IMG/VR virus record: IMGVR_UViG_3300042987_001095
Span: 1-21,550 of that record
Strand: one strand, 5' to 3'
Length of the DNA: 21,550 nucleotides
Source of the DNA: a virus
A model generated the notes under the pieces. That model saw only the letters and a list, made by a program, of their open reading frames with translations, did not search any database and was not told where the DNA came from. The translations under genes were made by a program, and so were the position numbers. Positions 7,681-17,170 of this stretch are shown piece after piece. Numbering within the stretch: the stretch's first letter is position 1; each line of letters begins with the position of its first letter.

Positions 7681-10600
7681 TGAATTATGATAAATATATT
7701 GGTTTACCTTATCAAAATAATGGTAGAGATATAACTGGTATTGATTGCTGGGGCTTGGCAAGATTATTCTATAAAAATGAATTAAATATTGATTTACCTA
7801 GTTATGTAGAGTTGTATGATGGCAGCTACGACCCTAAGGCTGTAGCTGCCATTAATTATTATAAAGATAATTGGACTAAAGTAGAAGCGCCACAAACAGG
7901 TGATCTATGCTTGTTTAACATAATGGGTGAGCCTAGTCATGTAGGCGTTTACCTAACTAACAATAAGTTTTTACATAGTCGTGATGGCAAAGATAGTGTT
8001 ATTGAAGCACTAGATAGCCCTATGTGGTTTAAACGACTAGCAGGATTTTATCGATACACAGAAAAAAGTCCACTAGCTGTATATGGCAGCCCACATCCAC
8101 TACAGTGGAATCAAGCTGTAGAGTTTGCACAGCCTGGTACTAATTGCCAAGCTTTTGCAAATTATATTGCAACAAAATATAGTCTTAGTAGTGGCTTTGC
8201 TAAGCAATTAATTATTACTATAAATGGTATACCAGTACCACAAGATCGCTGGAACACTACCTATTTTGAAAAAGATCAAGTAGTAAACTACAAGATTGTA
8301 GCACAGGGTCGCCAAGGAGCACGAACTTTAGCTACTATTGCAGTTATAATTGCTGCCTACTATTTTGGTGGCATGTTAGGAGAAGCCCTATTTGGTACTC
8401 CAACAGCAGCAACTATAGGGGGAATTGATGTAGCGGTTATTTCAACCCCTGCTTGGGCAAAAGTAGCCGGCACACTGGCTATACAATTTGCTGGCATGGC
8501 ACTTGTAAATGCAGCTTTTCCTATAAGGCCACCAAAAGATCCTGGACAAGCTATACCAACTAATATGTTTGCTGGTACTCAAAATCAAGCAAATCCGTTT
8601 GGTGGAATACCGGTTGTGCTTGGAAAAACTCGTGTAACTGGACTGCTAGGTGCTACACCATACCTAGAAACTTTAAGTACAACTAGCTTATTACACTTAA
8701 TAATTATTTGGGGATTTGGCCCACTATGGGTTGATACAGAAAGTATCAGTGTTGGTTCAACAAAAATTACTAGCTTATATCATGATCGAGCACTAGCTTA
8801 CAATCGTCCAGTACAGTTTACACTAGCTGGTACTGATGTAGAAACTAGCTGGGAAACAAAAACATTTAATGAGTTTTACCCTAGTGATGTACAACAACTG
8901 CCAGCTAGCCCAGTAGAGCTTATTAATAATAGTACTACTGGTAATCCGTGGACAACGGTTACATTTACACAACTAGCAACAAGTATACGTGTAGCTATTA
9001 ACTTTCCCGAAGGGTTACGTATGATAAATACGGAAAGCGGTGATAGTTATGCACATACTGTAAAATTTGCCATAGCAATATATCCTAGTACTTTTGGAGA
9101 TCCTGGCAGCACTACTGATAGCAGTGCCAATCAAAACATTAAACGCTATAGTGTAAACGAATCAACTATATTTTCATTAACCGCACCTGGAAGCATTAGC
9201 ATACCTAGTGGAGACGGTGCTGACACTAGCATTAGCCTATACAGAAAATGGATAATAGCACTAGAGCCTAATGCAGGCTTAAAGGTGTTTCCAGGTAGTG
9301 TGTCCGATGTTCTAGGAAACACAAGTAGTTACGATTTAACTACTGCATTACAATATTCTTCATATTCTTCACTGTTAGGTATTCAGAACTCACTATTATT
9401 TGAACCTGCTGTACCCAGCAATTGTTTAAAATTACATGAAATTATTATGGGACCTGGTGGTACGTTTACCCATAATAGCTTTTTAGGTAGTTTTGTTAAT
9501 CAAGGTACGGTTAGTGGTTTAACACTAACATATGCTAATGAAATTTTAAACGGCGAACCAACTGGTGGAAAACTAATAACAGTTGCCAGTGGTTATATAG
9601 AGTCTAGTACCACAAATAGCCCAGCAATAGAAACAGATGAGTTAGTATTTAGCGGTAGAACAGATTTGCCAAATGCTGTAGCAGTTACTAACACTAGTAA
9701 TGTTTGGGCAAATGAATTCTTACGAAATAATGCTGTATGGGCTAGCACAACTACCACAGACCCTAATTCGGGGCAACCAAATACAAACTTATATATAGAT
9801 CAAACTAATGTTGTATTTCCATATAGTGGATATTATACTATAGATCTTGCAGCCGATAATTGGGCTGAAGTATATATTAATAATGTACAGAAATCTTCTA
9901 CTGCTAATAGTTTTAAAGAAGATCAAGAAGGTGGTATAGCTGTAGGCACTGTAAGAAATCAAGTTTTTGTTAGCGCAGGAACTTATCCTGTAAAAGTAGT
10001 AGGCAGAAATAGAAGTGGTGATCCGCAACCAAATCCTAGCCTACAGAACAGTAACAGGGGAGTAGCTTGCGTTATTAGATTTTATTGGGACGGAGTTTAT
10101 AACGTTAATTTAAATCGTGGTTGGGAACTAAAAGTAGAAACTAGAAACGAAAAAGATGGCTTTAATGTTATCTATGATTTTCCTAATTTACCAAGAGATA
10201 ACTATATTGTGCGGGTAAAGCGCCTAACAGCTGATAATACAAGCGCAGGAAAAACACAGTTTGCACATAAAGCTTATTTATATGCAATTACTGCTAGTGA
10301 CACAACAGTAGCTCCATTAAATCCGCTGCCCACAAGAACCTGGACAAATATACTCAATGATAGTGGTACCCTTACTCAACAAATTACTAATAAACGCAAC
10401 TTAGCAAGAACAGCTATAACAGTACAAAGTACTAATAAAGTCAATGGTACTTTAGAAGGCGTTAATGCACTAGTACAAACAATGGCACTAGACTGGGACA
10501 CTGCTAGCGGTACATGGATACTAAGAAAAACTAGTAATCCGGCCAGTTTATTTAGGTATGTTTTACAGCATACTGCCAATACCTACCCAGTTAGTGACAA

Positions 10601-12620
10601 TGAATTAAACCTATCTGCTTTGCAGGAGTGGCACGAATTTTGTAATCAAGTTACAACCATAAAGCCTAAATTTGAGTATAACAATGTTTTAAACAGCACA
10701 CAAAGTTTAATGGAAGTATTAAAGGATATAGCCGCAGCAGGTATGGCTAGCCCTACTTTTGTTAATGGTAAGTGGAGCGTGGTAGTAGATAAACCTCGCA
10801 GTTATACAGTACAGCATTTTACGCCACACAATAGCTGGGGCTTTAGCAGTACTAAGTCCTTAGTATTTATACCAGATGCTTTTAGAATTAGTTTTCCAAA
10901 TGAAGTTAAAGCATATCAAGCCGACGAAATAGTTGTGTATAACTATGGCTATGCCGAAACTAACGGATATATTGTTACAGCACCAAGCTTTATTAGTGGT
11001 AATACTTATAAAATAACTTATTTAGGCAACACTAACTGGACTGCTATAGGATATAATGGAACACCACAAATAGGTGGTACTTTTGTTAAAAACGGCACTG
11101 CTGCAACTGGTCTAGGACGTGCTTTTAGTACACAAACTCATACTGTTAGTAGTACAGTTAGACAAGTAGAAGCAGCACAAAAATTTGAACAACTAAGTTT
11201 ACCTGGTGTAACAAATGCAAATCAAGTAAGATATTTTGCACGCTGGCATCTAGCGCAGCTTAAGTTACGCCCAGAAATTTATACTATAAATGCTGATTTT
11301 GAGTATCTTGTTTGTACACGCGGAGATTTAGTTAAGGTAACGCACGACGTACCTCTTTGGGGTAGTGGAAGTGCTAGAATTAAATCGGCTACAGGTGTTG
11401 ACAATAAGGTAATATTTTTAACAGAAAAAATACTATTTAATTCCTCAAAAGTATACCACATATTGATTAGAAAAAATCCTGCTAGTTCTCCTAGTGTTCC
11501 AGGCATAACGGCTGTGCCTACTGTTAAAGCAACTATAGTTCCAGCAGTTTATAATTCAGTACTACAAGAATATGAAGCAGCTACTACCAGTGATTACTAT
11601 GATATTGTTAAAATAACTACAGTATTAGAAGGTACATATAATTATATAACTACAAGCCCAGTTGCTACAACAAGCTATGTAGAACCAGACAATCTAGTAA
11701 TGATTGGTGAAGAAAATAAGGTAACACAGGAATTAATAGTATTAGGTATTCAACCTACTAATAATACTAGTGCAACCCTAACACTAACAGATTACAGCCC
11801 AGAAATATATACCAAAGACTTAGACGACGAGCATATAGCATTTAATGCTAATATTACACTAGAAAACTTAGATATAGTTAAGCGAACTATTACTAAACGT
11901 CCTACTATTATTGATGTAAGTAGTAGCAGTGGATTAAGTTCACAAGCAGCCACGGGAACATTTATTAATACAACTATTATTACTTTTAGTAATCCTGTAG
12001 GTTTACCACCGGTTGCAACTACTATTGAAGTAGAAGTAATATTAGGCGATGCTGTATTTGATAATAATACACCTAGAAACCCATATTATACAGATAAGCA
12101 GTCAAGTAGTATTAGTATACTTGGTTTAACTACTAATATGATTTATAAAACACGAGCTAGATATACTAATAATGAGAAGAGTGTATTTGGACCTTGGAGC
12201 GATGTTTTTACTTTCCAAGTAGCTGGAAAAAGCATTAATCCTTTTAATGCTAGCGATATAACTATTACTTTACAAGGTACAAAAATTATAGTTAAACCAA
12301 TTGTAGCTAGTGGTGTAGCTATACCGGCAGACCATAGTCACTATATTATTAAACTATATAGAAATAGTAGTTCAATAACTCAAGATTTTTGGTCAACAGT
12401 AGACCCTGCTAATATGTTAGAAGTAACAACAACGCCAAGCCAAGGAACAGCTACATTTGATCTCCTAGAAAAAGCTTCTAATGGCGTATATAAGTTAGCT
12501 GGTCAAAGAATCTCTGCTACAGGTATTAACTATAGAATTGCTTGCAGAGCTGTTAATAATACAGGAAATTATAGTAGTACAAGTGTACTAGGTAGTATAA
12601 AGATTAAGACGATACAGTAA
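7680..12620 (+). CDS. Fused tail tip protein: NlpC/P60 peptidase + I-like segment + J-like tip attachment protein
   Basis: This 1646-residue protein joins parts that are K, I and J in lambda. Residues 1-125 are an NlpC/P60 cysteine peptidase: Cys23 in 'GIDCWGLAR', His87 in 'SHVGVYL' and His99 in 'FLHS' fit the catalytic triad, so peptidoglycan cutting is likely. Residues about 130-215 ('INGIPVPQDRW', 'KDQVVNYKIVAQG') resemble the beta-grasp I/J N-terminal region. Residues about 218-275 are hydrophobic, as in J proteins. From about 295 ('NPFGGIPVVLGKTRVTG') to about 1390 is the J core, which forms the central tip hub. An extra beta-rich segment lies at about 625-805, and an 'ISGNTYKITYLGNTNWTAIG' motif at about 1104-1123. 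Fibronectin III-like strands follow from about 1390. The ATG overlaps the previous stop. J proteins carry host specificity, here possibly shared with the fibre genes. Confidence 0.92.
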   Translation: MNYDKYIGLPYQNNGRDITGIDCWGLARLFYKNELNIDLPSYVELYDGSYDPKAVAAINYYKDNWTKVEAPQTGDLCLFNIMGEPSHVGVYLTNNKFLHSRDGKDSVIEALDSPMWFKRLAGFYRYTEKSPLAVYGSPHPLQWNQAVEFAQPGTNCQAFANYIATKYSLSSGFAKQLIITINGIPVPQDRWNTTYFEKDQVVNYKIVAQGRQGARTLATIAVIIAAYYFGGMLGEALFGTPTAATIGGIDVAVISTPAWAKVAGTLAIQFAGMALVNAAFPIRPPKDPGQAIPTNMFAGTQNQANPFGGIPVVLGKTRVTGLLGATPYLETLSTTSLLHLIIIWGFGPLWVDTESISVGSTKITSLYHDRALAYNRPVQFTLAGTDVETSWETKTFNEFYPSDVQQLPASPVELINNSTTGNPWTTVTFTQLATSIRVAINFPEGLRMINTESGDSYAHTVKFAIAIYPSTFGDPGSTTDSSANQNIKRYSVNESTIFSLTAPGSISIPSGDGADTSISLYRKWIIALEPNAGLKVFPGSVSDVLGNTSSYDLTTALQYSSYSSLLGIQNSLLFEPAVPSNCLKLHEIIMGPGGTFTHNSFLGSFVNQGTVSGLTLTYANEILNGEPTGGKLITVASGYIESSTTNSPAIETDELVFSGRTDLPNAVAVTNTSNVWANEFLRNNAVWASTTTTDPNSGQPNTNLYIDQTNVVFPYSGYYTIDLAADNWAEVYINNVQKSSTANSFKEDQEGGIAVGTVRNQVFVSAGTYPVKVVGRNRSGDPQPNPSLQNSNRGVACVIRFYWDGVYNVNLNRGWELKVETRNEKDGFNVIYDFPNLPRDNYIVRVKRLTADNTSAGKTQFAHKAYLYAITASDTTVAPLNPLPTRTWTNILNDSGTLTQQITNKRNLARTAITVQSTNKVNGTLEGVNALVQTMALDWDTASGTWILRKTSNPASLFRYVLQHTANTYPVSDNELNLSALQEWHEFCNQVTTIKPKFEYNNVLNSTQSLMEVLKDIAAAGMASPTFVNGKWSVVVDKPRSYTVQHFTPHNSWGFSSTKSLVFIPDAFRISFPNEVKAYQADEIVVYNYGYAETNGYIVTAPSFISGNTYKITYLGNTNWTAIGYNGTPQIGGTFVKNGTAATGLGRAFSTQTHTVSSTVRQVEAAQKFEQLSLPGVTNANQVRYFARWHLAQLKLRPEIYTINADFEYLVCTRGDLVKVTHDVPLWGSGSARIKSATGVDNKVIFLTEKILFNSSKVYHILIRKNPASSPSVPGITAVPTVKATIVPAVYNSVLQEYEAATTSDYYDIVKITTVLEGTYNYITTSPVATTSYVEPDNLVMIGEENKVTQELIVLGIQPTNNTSATLTLTDYSPEIYTKDLDDEHIAFNANITLENLDIVKRTITKRPTIIDVSSSSGLSSQAATGTFINTTIITFSNPVGLPPVATTIEVEVILGDAVFDNNTPRNPYYTDKQSSSISILGLTTNMIYKTRARYTNNEKSVFGPWSDVFTFQVAGKSINPFNASDITITLQGTKIIVKPIVASGVAIPADHSHYIIKLYRNSSSITQDFWSTVDPANMLEVTTTPSQGTATFDLLEKASNGVYKLAGQRISATGINYRIACRAVNNTGNYSSTSVLGSIKIKTIQ

Positions 12621-12629
12621 GGATTAAAT

Positions 12630-15600
12630 ATGTCAGCAACATTAAATCCAGGCTTTAAGCAACTATATTTATATTTGACTAAGCCTACCAATGCTATAGA
12701 TATAGACGATGATAGCACCATAGGAAATCAACAGGCTATAGATAATAGCGTACGTGAAGATTTAATTGGCCTAAAAGTTTGGGCTAGCACTCAGCAAAAC
12801 TTTGATGCTAGCCAAACTCAACCGGTGTATGATGGAGTATTTAATACTACTACAGCTATTCAAAACTTAGCGGATAACACTACTTATTATGTAAGATATG
12901 CATTTATTAGTGCTATTGATGAAACCGTTTATACTATACTACCTGCTACTAATCCACTAAGTGAAAAAACACTAGACACTAATAGTGGTTTTACTGCTTA
13001 TTTAACACATGATCCAATTGAAATAGTAACAGATGAACTAGGTAATAATCCAGTATTTACAAATAATACTGGAACATTTAAAGTTTATGATAACACAGCA
13101 GATGTAACAGGTAATAGTAGTCTCGTAACTTATAGTGTAGTAGCAAATAGTTCAACAGGCGGTGTAGTTGCAACAATTAATGCACAAGGTGTGTATACTA
13201 TAACAGCTATTACAGATTTAACAGGAACTATTACCTTACGAGCTACTGCTGCACAAATTGCAGGAGTTTATGTAGACAAAATATTAAATGTAGCCAAACG
13301 TAGACCTGGTCAAACAGCTCCATTAGTAACTATTACTGGTACTGGATCATATTTTGTTGAAATAGCTAATGGTGGTGGTAAATACCCTGGTAGTTATACT
13401 TGGTCAGCTACTACAACTAATATTACTAGTCCACAATATACTTGGTATTTTGGTAGAACTAGTCAAGGTGCACTAATACCTGTAGAGGGTACTGGTGCCG
13501 GGTATACGGGTGGAGTACTTACAGGCTTATCATTAAACGGTAGTAAAAACGAAGTAACTATACAAAATTCAGTATTTAATAATCTAACTCCACCACAAGA
13601 AAAATTATTAAAAGTAGTAGTTACTAGTGGTGTTCAAGGTACAAATGTTAATGTATTTGATCAAGAAAGTATATTCTACTTACAAGAGGGTAGCGATGCA
13701 CTTGCAATAGATTTGGTAAATGGAAACCAAACTATTAGTTTAGACAAAGATGGTAATATTATTTCACCAACTAATATTCTTAGTCAAATATTAGTTGCTA
13801 GAGGTACTGACCTTGTTACTACTAATATTACATATGCTATAGCAGCTGTTGAATATATTACTAGTAATCAAATACAGCTTACTAGTGCCGGAGCTATAAC
13901 AATACCTAGCAGCGCCGTAACAGCAGATAGTGCTAGTGTGACTTTTAGTGCAACTGTAACTAATCCTGACAGTACCACTACTACTTTAACTAAGAAACTA
14001 ACACTTAATAGAGTACGTGATGGTCAAACCGGAGCTACAGGTACAAATATTAGTGTACAACTAACTAATGATTATCATGCTATACCTACAACATCTACAG
14101 GTGTTATAGGTACTTATCTAGGTGCAAATACTACTTTAGAAACCTATATAAATGGTATATTACAAACTACAGGATTTACTTATTATGTTAGTGGTTTACA
14201 AAATGTAAAGTATCGTGATAATGATGATACTAGTGATCGAACTGCTACAGGTGTTATTAATGGTTTAATTAGTAGCTTTCCTTTACAAATAGTAGAATTA
14301 ACAGCAGATAGTGGTACTATAGATATTACTGCTAAACAAAATAGTGATAATCAAGTTTTTACTAAAACCTTTACAGTTAGTAAAAATAAACAGGGTGTAC
14401 AAGGTAATGATAGTATAATTTATGAACTACGAGCAAGTACGAGTGCTATAGGTAAATATAGTATAGATCAAACTACAGATGGTACACATACACCTAGTAC
14501 AGTTAATTTTACTGTTTATAAAACTATTGGAAATCAATTACCACAGATATTAAATGATCAAAGTCTATACTATATTAAGTGGACTTCTGCTCAAGAACCA
14601 GCAAATAATGATAGTAACGCCTTGCAATTGCCAAGTAGTGGTGTAATAACACATGCTATAGGTAATACTGATGATATAGCTCATGTATCCGTAAAACTAT
14701 TAGTTAAAAATAGTGCAAACAATTATACACAAATTGATAGAGAGGAAATTCCTGTTGTATTTAGAGGAGCACCAGGGTTACCTAGTGTAGCAATTAATTT
14801 AAGCAATGATAGTCACCCACTACCAATTGATAGTTCAGGATCTGTATTAAGCTACAGTGGTGCAACAACTACAGGTAGCATTAATTTAGGTGGAGTTGAT
14901 AAAACTGGTGAGTGGACTTGGACAATAGATTTATTAAGTAGTAATTTAGGTACAGGTGGTAGTAGTGGTATTACAGCAAATATAGTTGGTAGCACAGTTA
15001 CAGTTAGTGGTGTAACCTCTAATTTTCTTAGTGGTATAGTAAGATTAAAAGCTAGTAAAATAGGATACTTAGACTCCTATAAAGATTTTTCTATATCAAA
15101 GATTAAAGCTGATATATATTATATAGAATTAACAAATGATGAACACTTTTTTAGTGCAGATTTAAATGGTAATGTTACTGATTTTACTGGTGCTACAACT
15201 ACAGCAACAGTTAAACTTGGAGGTATAGATGATTCAGCTAACTGGAGTTTTAGTACCCCAGTAGTTACTAGTGGTATAACTATATCAGTTAGTAATAATA
15301 ATAGAACAGTTACTGTTATAGGTCTTACTTCATCATTTAGAACCGGATCAGTAACTTTTACAGCTACTAGTGGAGTCAAGACATTAACAGAAACTTTTAG
15401 TTTAGTTAGTATTTTGCAAGGGCCTAAAGGCGATCAAAGTACTGTTCCAGGCAGTGATGGAAAAATAGGTTTAATTTCTAAAATAGCTTATTTAAAACTT
15501 ACACAACAGGATAAGTTATTAACTATAACTACTGCTACAACTACTGGGGCTAATAGCGTTCCAACCGGTACATATACTAATGCAAGCAACACGTCAACTA

Positions 15601-16823
15601 CTGCTACATTTAGTCAAACAGTACCCACATCTATTGAAGTAGGTGATGTAGTTTGGTACGCTTATGGTAGATATAATCCAAATACAACAACTCTTGACGG
15701 AGTAGCTGCTGGTACGATTGTTTGGGATCAGCCTATTGCAGCCAGTGTATTTCAAGATATTAAAAGCGATAATTGGCAAGCTAGCACCGGCTTTGATGGA
15801 AGTACGCCCACCGGCGGAATTTTTACTAGTGCAACAGGATACTATTTAAATAAAACTGAAGGTAGTCTTTATGCTACTAGGGTATATTTAAGAAAAGAAA
15901 CATCAGTAGACGCTATCAGAGCTCTTGGTAGCAGTGTAACTATTAACACGAATCCTCAGGTTATTAATACCGGCACCTATACTACAATTAAAAGTACTAT
16001 AGGTGCTATTTATAGTGGTCAAGCAGAGGCCGCTTATAATAATGGTATAATACGCGCTACTATGTTTGCAGGAACAAATTATGATGCTAGCGTTGCCTGG
16101 AATGTAGGACTAGTTGTACAATCTAAAGGTACTCCAACTGGACCTACTAGTGAAGGTACTAATCAAGGAACGGATAATAATATTGGCATAGTATCTTCTG
16201 CTACAAAATTTGGTGGATATTTTGAAACAACTACTGTTACAGGCACAGGCCTTATAGCTAAATATACAAATGCTGAAACTCCTGTTAAAGCTAATGGCGG
16301 CTATGCACTATGGGTAGAAGGAAATATGCGATGGGGTTCTAGCGTATGGACAATACCTCCAAATGATAATACAAAATTTCTTCGTAGCGACGGTGAGTGG
16401 GCAACTGCAGGAACGCCTAGTGGAGGAAATAGTGCTAATTTTTTACGTGGTGATGGTCAATGGACTAACGTACTACTAGGCGATTTATATGTTAGTGGTG
16501 AAATTACCGCATATTATTCCTCTGATATAAGCCTAAAAACAAATATCAGAAAGATAACTAATCCCCTAGAAAAATTATTATCTTTAGGTGGATATAACTT
16601 TGACTGGGCACAAGATTACCTTAAAAAACGTGATAGTAAAAGTGGTTTAATTAAAACTAGTGATGTAGGTATAATTGCTCAAGAAGTACAAAAAGTTATG
16701 CCAGAAGTTGTAGTAACTAGAGAAGATGGTATGTTAGCAGTAAATTATCATAAATTAATTCCACTTATTATTGAAGCTATAGCAGAACTCAATAATAAAA
16801 TAGATAGTAAACAAGGAAAGTAG
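12630..16823 (+). CDS. Tail fibre with Ig-like repeats and C-terminal S74 intramolecular chaperone
   Basis: The product has 1397 residues; AAGGA at 12619-12623 overlaps the preceding stop and lies 6 bases before the ATG. Residues 1-120 look like fibronectin III, as in J C-termini, so they may dock on the tip. Four related Ig-like units start near residues 358, 474, 720 and 830. Collagen-like linkers join some of them (GQTGATG, GVQG, GAPGLP, GPKGDQ). Two 'FLR(S/G)DGxW' segments (about 1249-1280) precede the C-terminal peptidase S74 domain. That domain has the expected dyad Ser1298 (SSD) and Lys1303, then 'VGIIAQEVQKVMPEVV' and 'VNYHKLIPLIIEAI'. S74 domains help phage fibres trimerise and usually cleave themselves off. 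The region about 940-1250 is the likely stalk or receptor-binding part (inferred). Confidence 0.93.
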   Translation: MSATLNPGFKQLYLYLTKPTNAIDIDDDSTIGNQQAIDNSVREDLIGLKVWASTQQNFDASQTQPVYDGVFNTTTAIQNLADNTTYYVRYAFISAIDETVYTILPATNPLSEKTLDTNSGFTAYLTHDPIEIVTDELGNNPVFTNNTGTFKVYDNTADVTGNSSLVTYSVVANSSTGGVVATINAQGVYTITAITDLTGTITLRATAAQIAGVYVDKILNVAKRRPGQTAPLVTITGTGSYFVEIANGGGKYPGSYTWSATTTNITSPQYTWYFGRTSQGALIPVEGTGAGYTGGVLTGLSLNGSKNEVTIQNSVFNNLTPPQEKLLKVVVTSGVQGTNVNVFDQESIFYLQEGSDALAIDLVNGNQTISLDKDGNIISPTNILSQILVARGTDLVTTNITYAIAAVEYITSNQIQLTSAGAITIPSSAVTADSASVTFSATVTNPDSTTTTLTKKLTLNRVRDGQTGATGTNISVQLTNDYHAIPTTSTGVIGTYLGANTTLETYINGILQTTGFTYYVSGLQNVKYRDNDDTSDRTATGVINGLISSFPLQIVELTADSGTIDITAKQNSDNQVFTKTFTVSKNKQGVQGNDSIIYELRASTSAIGKYSIDQTTDGTHTPSTVNFTVYKTIGNQLPQILNDQSLYYIKWTSAQEPANNDSNALQLPSSGVITHAIGNTDDIAHVSVKLLVKNSANNYTQIDREEIPVVFRGAPGLPSVAINLSNDSHPLPIDSSGSVLSYSGATTTGSINLGGVDKTGEWTWTIDLLSSNLGTGGSSGITANIVGSTVTVSGVTSNFLSGIVRLKASKIGYLDSYKDFSISKIKADIYYIELTNDEHFFSADLNGNVTDFTGATTTATVKLGGIDDSANWSFSTPVVTSGITISVSNNNRTVTVIGLTSSFRTGSVTFTATSGVKTLTETFSLVSILQGPKGDQSTVPGSDGKIGLISKIAYLKLTQQDKLLTITTATTTGANSVPTGTYTNASNTSTTATFSQTVPTSIEVGDVVWYAYGRYNPNTTTLDGVAAGTIVWDQPIAASVFQDIKSDNWQASTGFDGSTPTGGIFTSATGYYLNKTEGSLYATRVYLRKETSVDAIRALGSSVTINTNPQVINTGTYTTIKSTIGAIYSGQAEAAYNNGIIRATMFAGTNYDASVAWNVGLVVQSKGTPTGPTSEGTNQGTDNNIGIVSSATKFGGYFETTTVTGTGLIAKYTNAETPVKANGGYALWVEGNMRWGSSVWTIPPNDNTKFLRSDGEWATAGTPSGGNSANFLRGDGQWTNVLLGDLYVSGEITAYYSSDISLKTNIRKITNPLEKLLSLGGYNFDWAQDYLKKRDSKSGLIKTSDVGIIAQEVQKVMPEVVVTREDGMLAVNYHKLIPLIIEAIAELNNKIDSKQGK
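13701..15420 (+). repeat. Diverged tandem Ig-like protein repeats within the fibre gene
   Basis: Four units of roughly 100-115 residues start with related strands: LAIDLVNGNQ (13701), ISVQLTNDYH (14049), VAINLSNDSH (14787) and YYIELTNDEH (15117). The last two are adjacent and closest, sharing 'GATTT' then 'LGG(V/I)D' and a W that starts the next strand. A different domain type (about residues 593-712) separates units 2 and 3. The repeats are visible in protein but diverged in DNA, so they are old duplications. Confidence 0.75.
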
Positions 16824-17147
16824 ATGAGTAATAATTATACTAAACAACAAGGTCCAATAGGATATGCTTGGCTAGAACCATTAAATTTTAATTTTGGGCC
16901 TATCGAAAACACTATGCGATTTTATGTTATTGAACAACAAAAAGTTGTAATAGATAATAATGGCAATACAGTAAATACTGGGCAAAATTATGTTGAGCAA
17001 TACTATAATCCAGATTTAGTAATTCCTATCCTAGATACTACTACAATGCAGCCTACAGGACAAACAATAACTTTTGAACAGTTGTATGACTATATGTATT
17101 CATTATATGTTAAAGCAGCAACCGAAAGAGATCAAAGATTTTTATAG
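16824..17147 (+). CDS. Small hypothetical protein between fibre and protease-adhesin genes
   Basis: I do not recognise this 107-residue protein. It begins immediately after the fibre stop codon (TAG then ATG) with AAGGA at 16813-16817, so it is clearly translated with the fibre. It is rich in Tyr, Gln and Asn, has no Cys, membrane segment or signal peptide, and carries an N-terminal 'GPIGYAWLEPLNFNFGP' stretch. Its C-terminal third (TFEQLYDYMYSLYVKAATERDQ) looks helical and may be an oligomerisation or partner-binding helix. Its place between two large distal fibre genes suggests a fibre connector, a head-fibre or collar-like subunit, or a fibre assembly chaperone. All of these are inferences from position. 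Confidence 0.8.
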   Translation: MSNNYTKQQGPIGYAWLEPLNFNFGPIENTMRFYVIEQQKVVIDNNGNTVNTGQNYVEQYYNPDLVIPILDTTTMQPTGQTITFEQLYDYMYSLYVKAATERDQRFL

Positions 17148-17156
17148 TATACTATA
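17143..17156. other. 14-bp perfect palindrome over a stop codon
   Basis: TATAGTATACTATA is a perfect palindrome that contains the stop codon (17145-17147) of the small upstream gene. It lies just before AGAGG (17159-17163), the ribosome binding site of the protease-adhesin gene. It may be an operator-like site, a weak hairpin, or chance in AT-rich sequence. Confidence 0.6.
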
Positions 17157-17170
17157 GTAGAGGTTATTAG

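Noticed and set aside
9789-10028. Minus-strand ORFs inside the tip and fibre genes (also 10376-10579, 11279-11506, 15119-15379, 15594-15779)
   Set aside because: They are antisense shadows of clear genes and have low-complexity translations.
13701-15420. CRISPR-like or DNA-level tandem repeat
   Set aside because: The similarity is only at protein level with diverged DNA and unit lengths above 300 bases, as expected for Ig-like domains.
17148-17153. TATACT as a promoter -10 before the protease-adhesin gene
   Set aside because: There is no -35-like hexamer at 16-18 bases upstream (the bases there read AAAGAG), and the motif is part of a palindrome.
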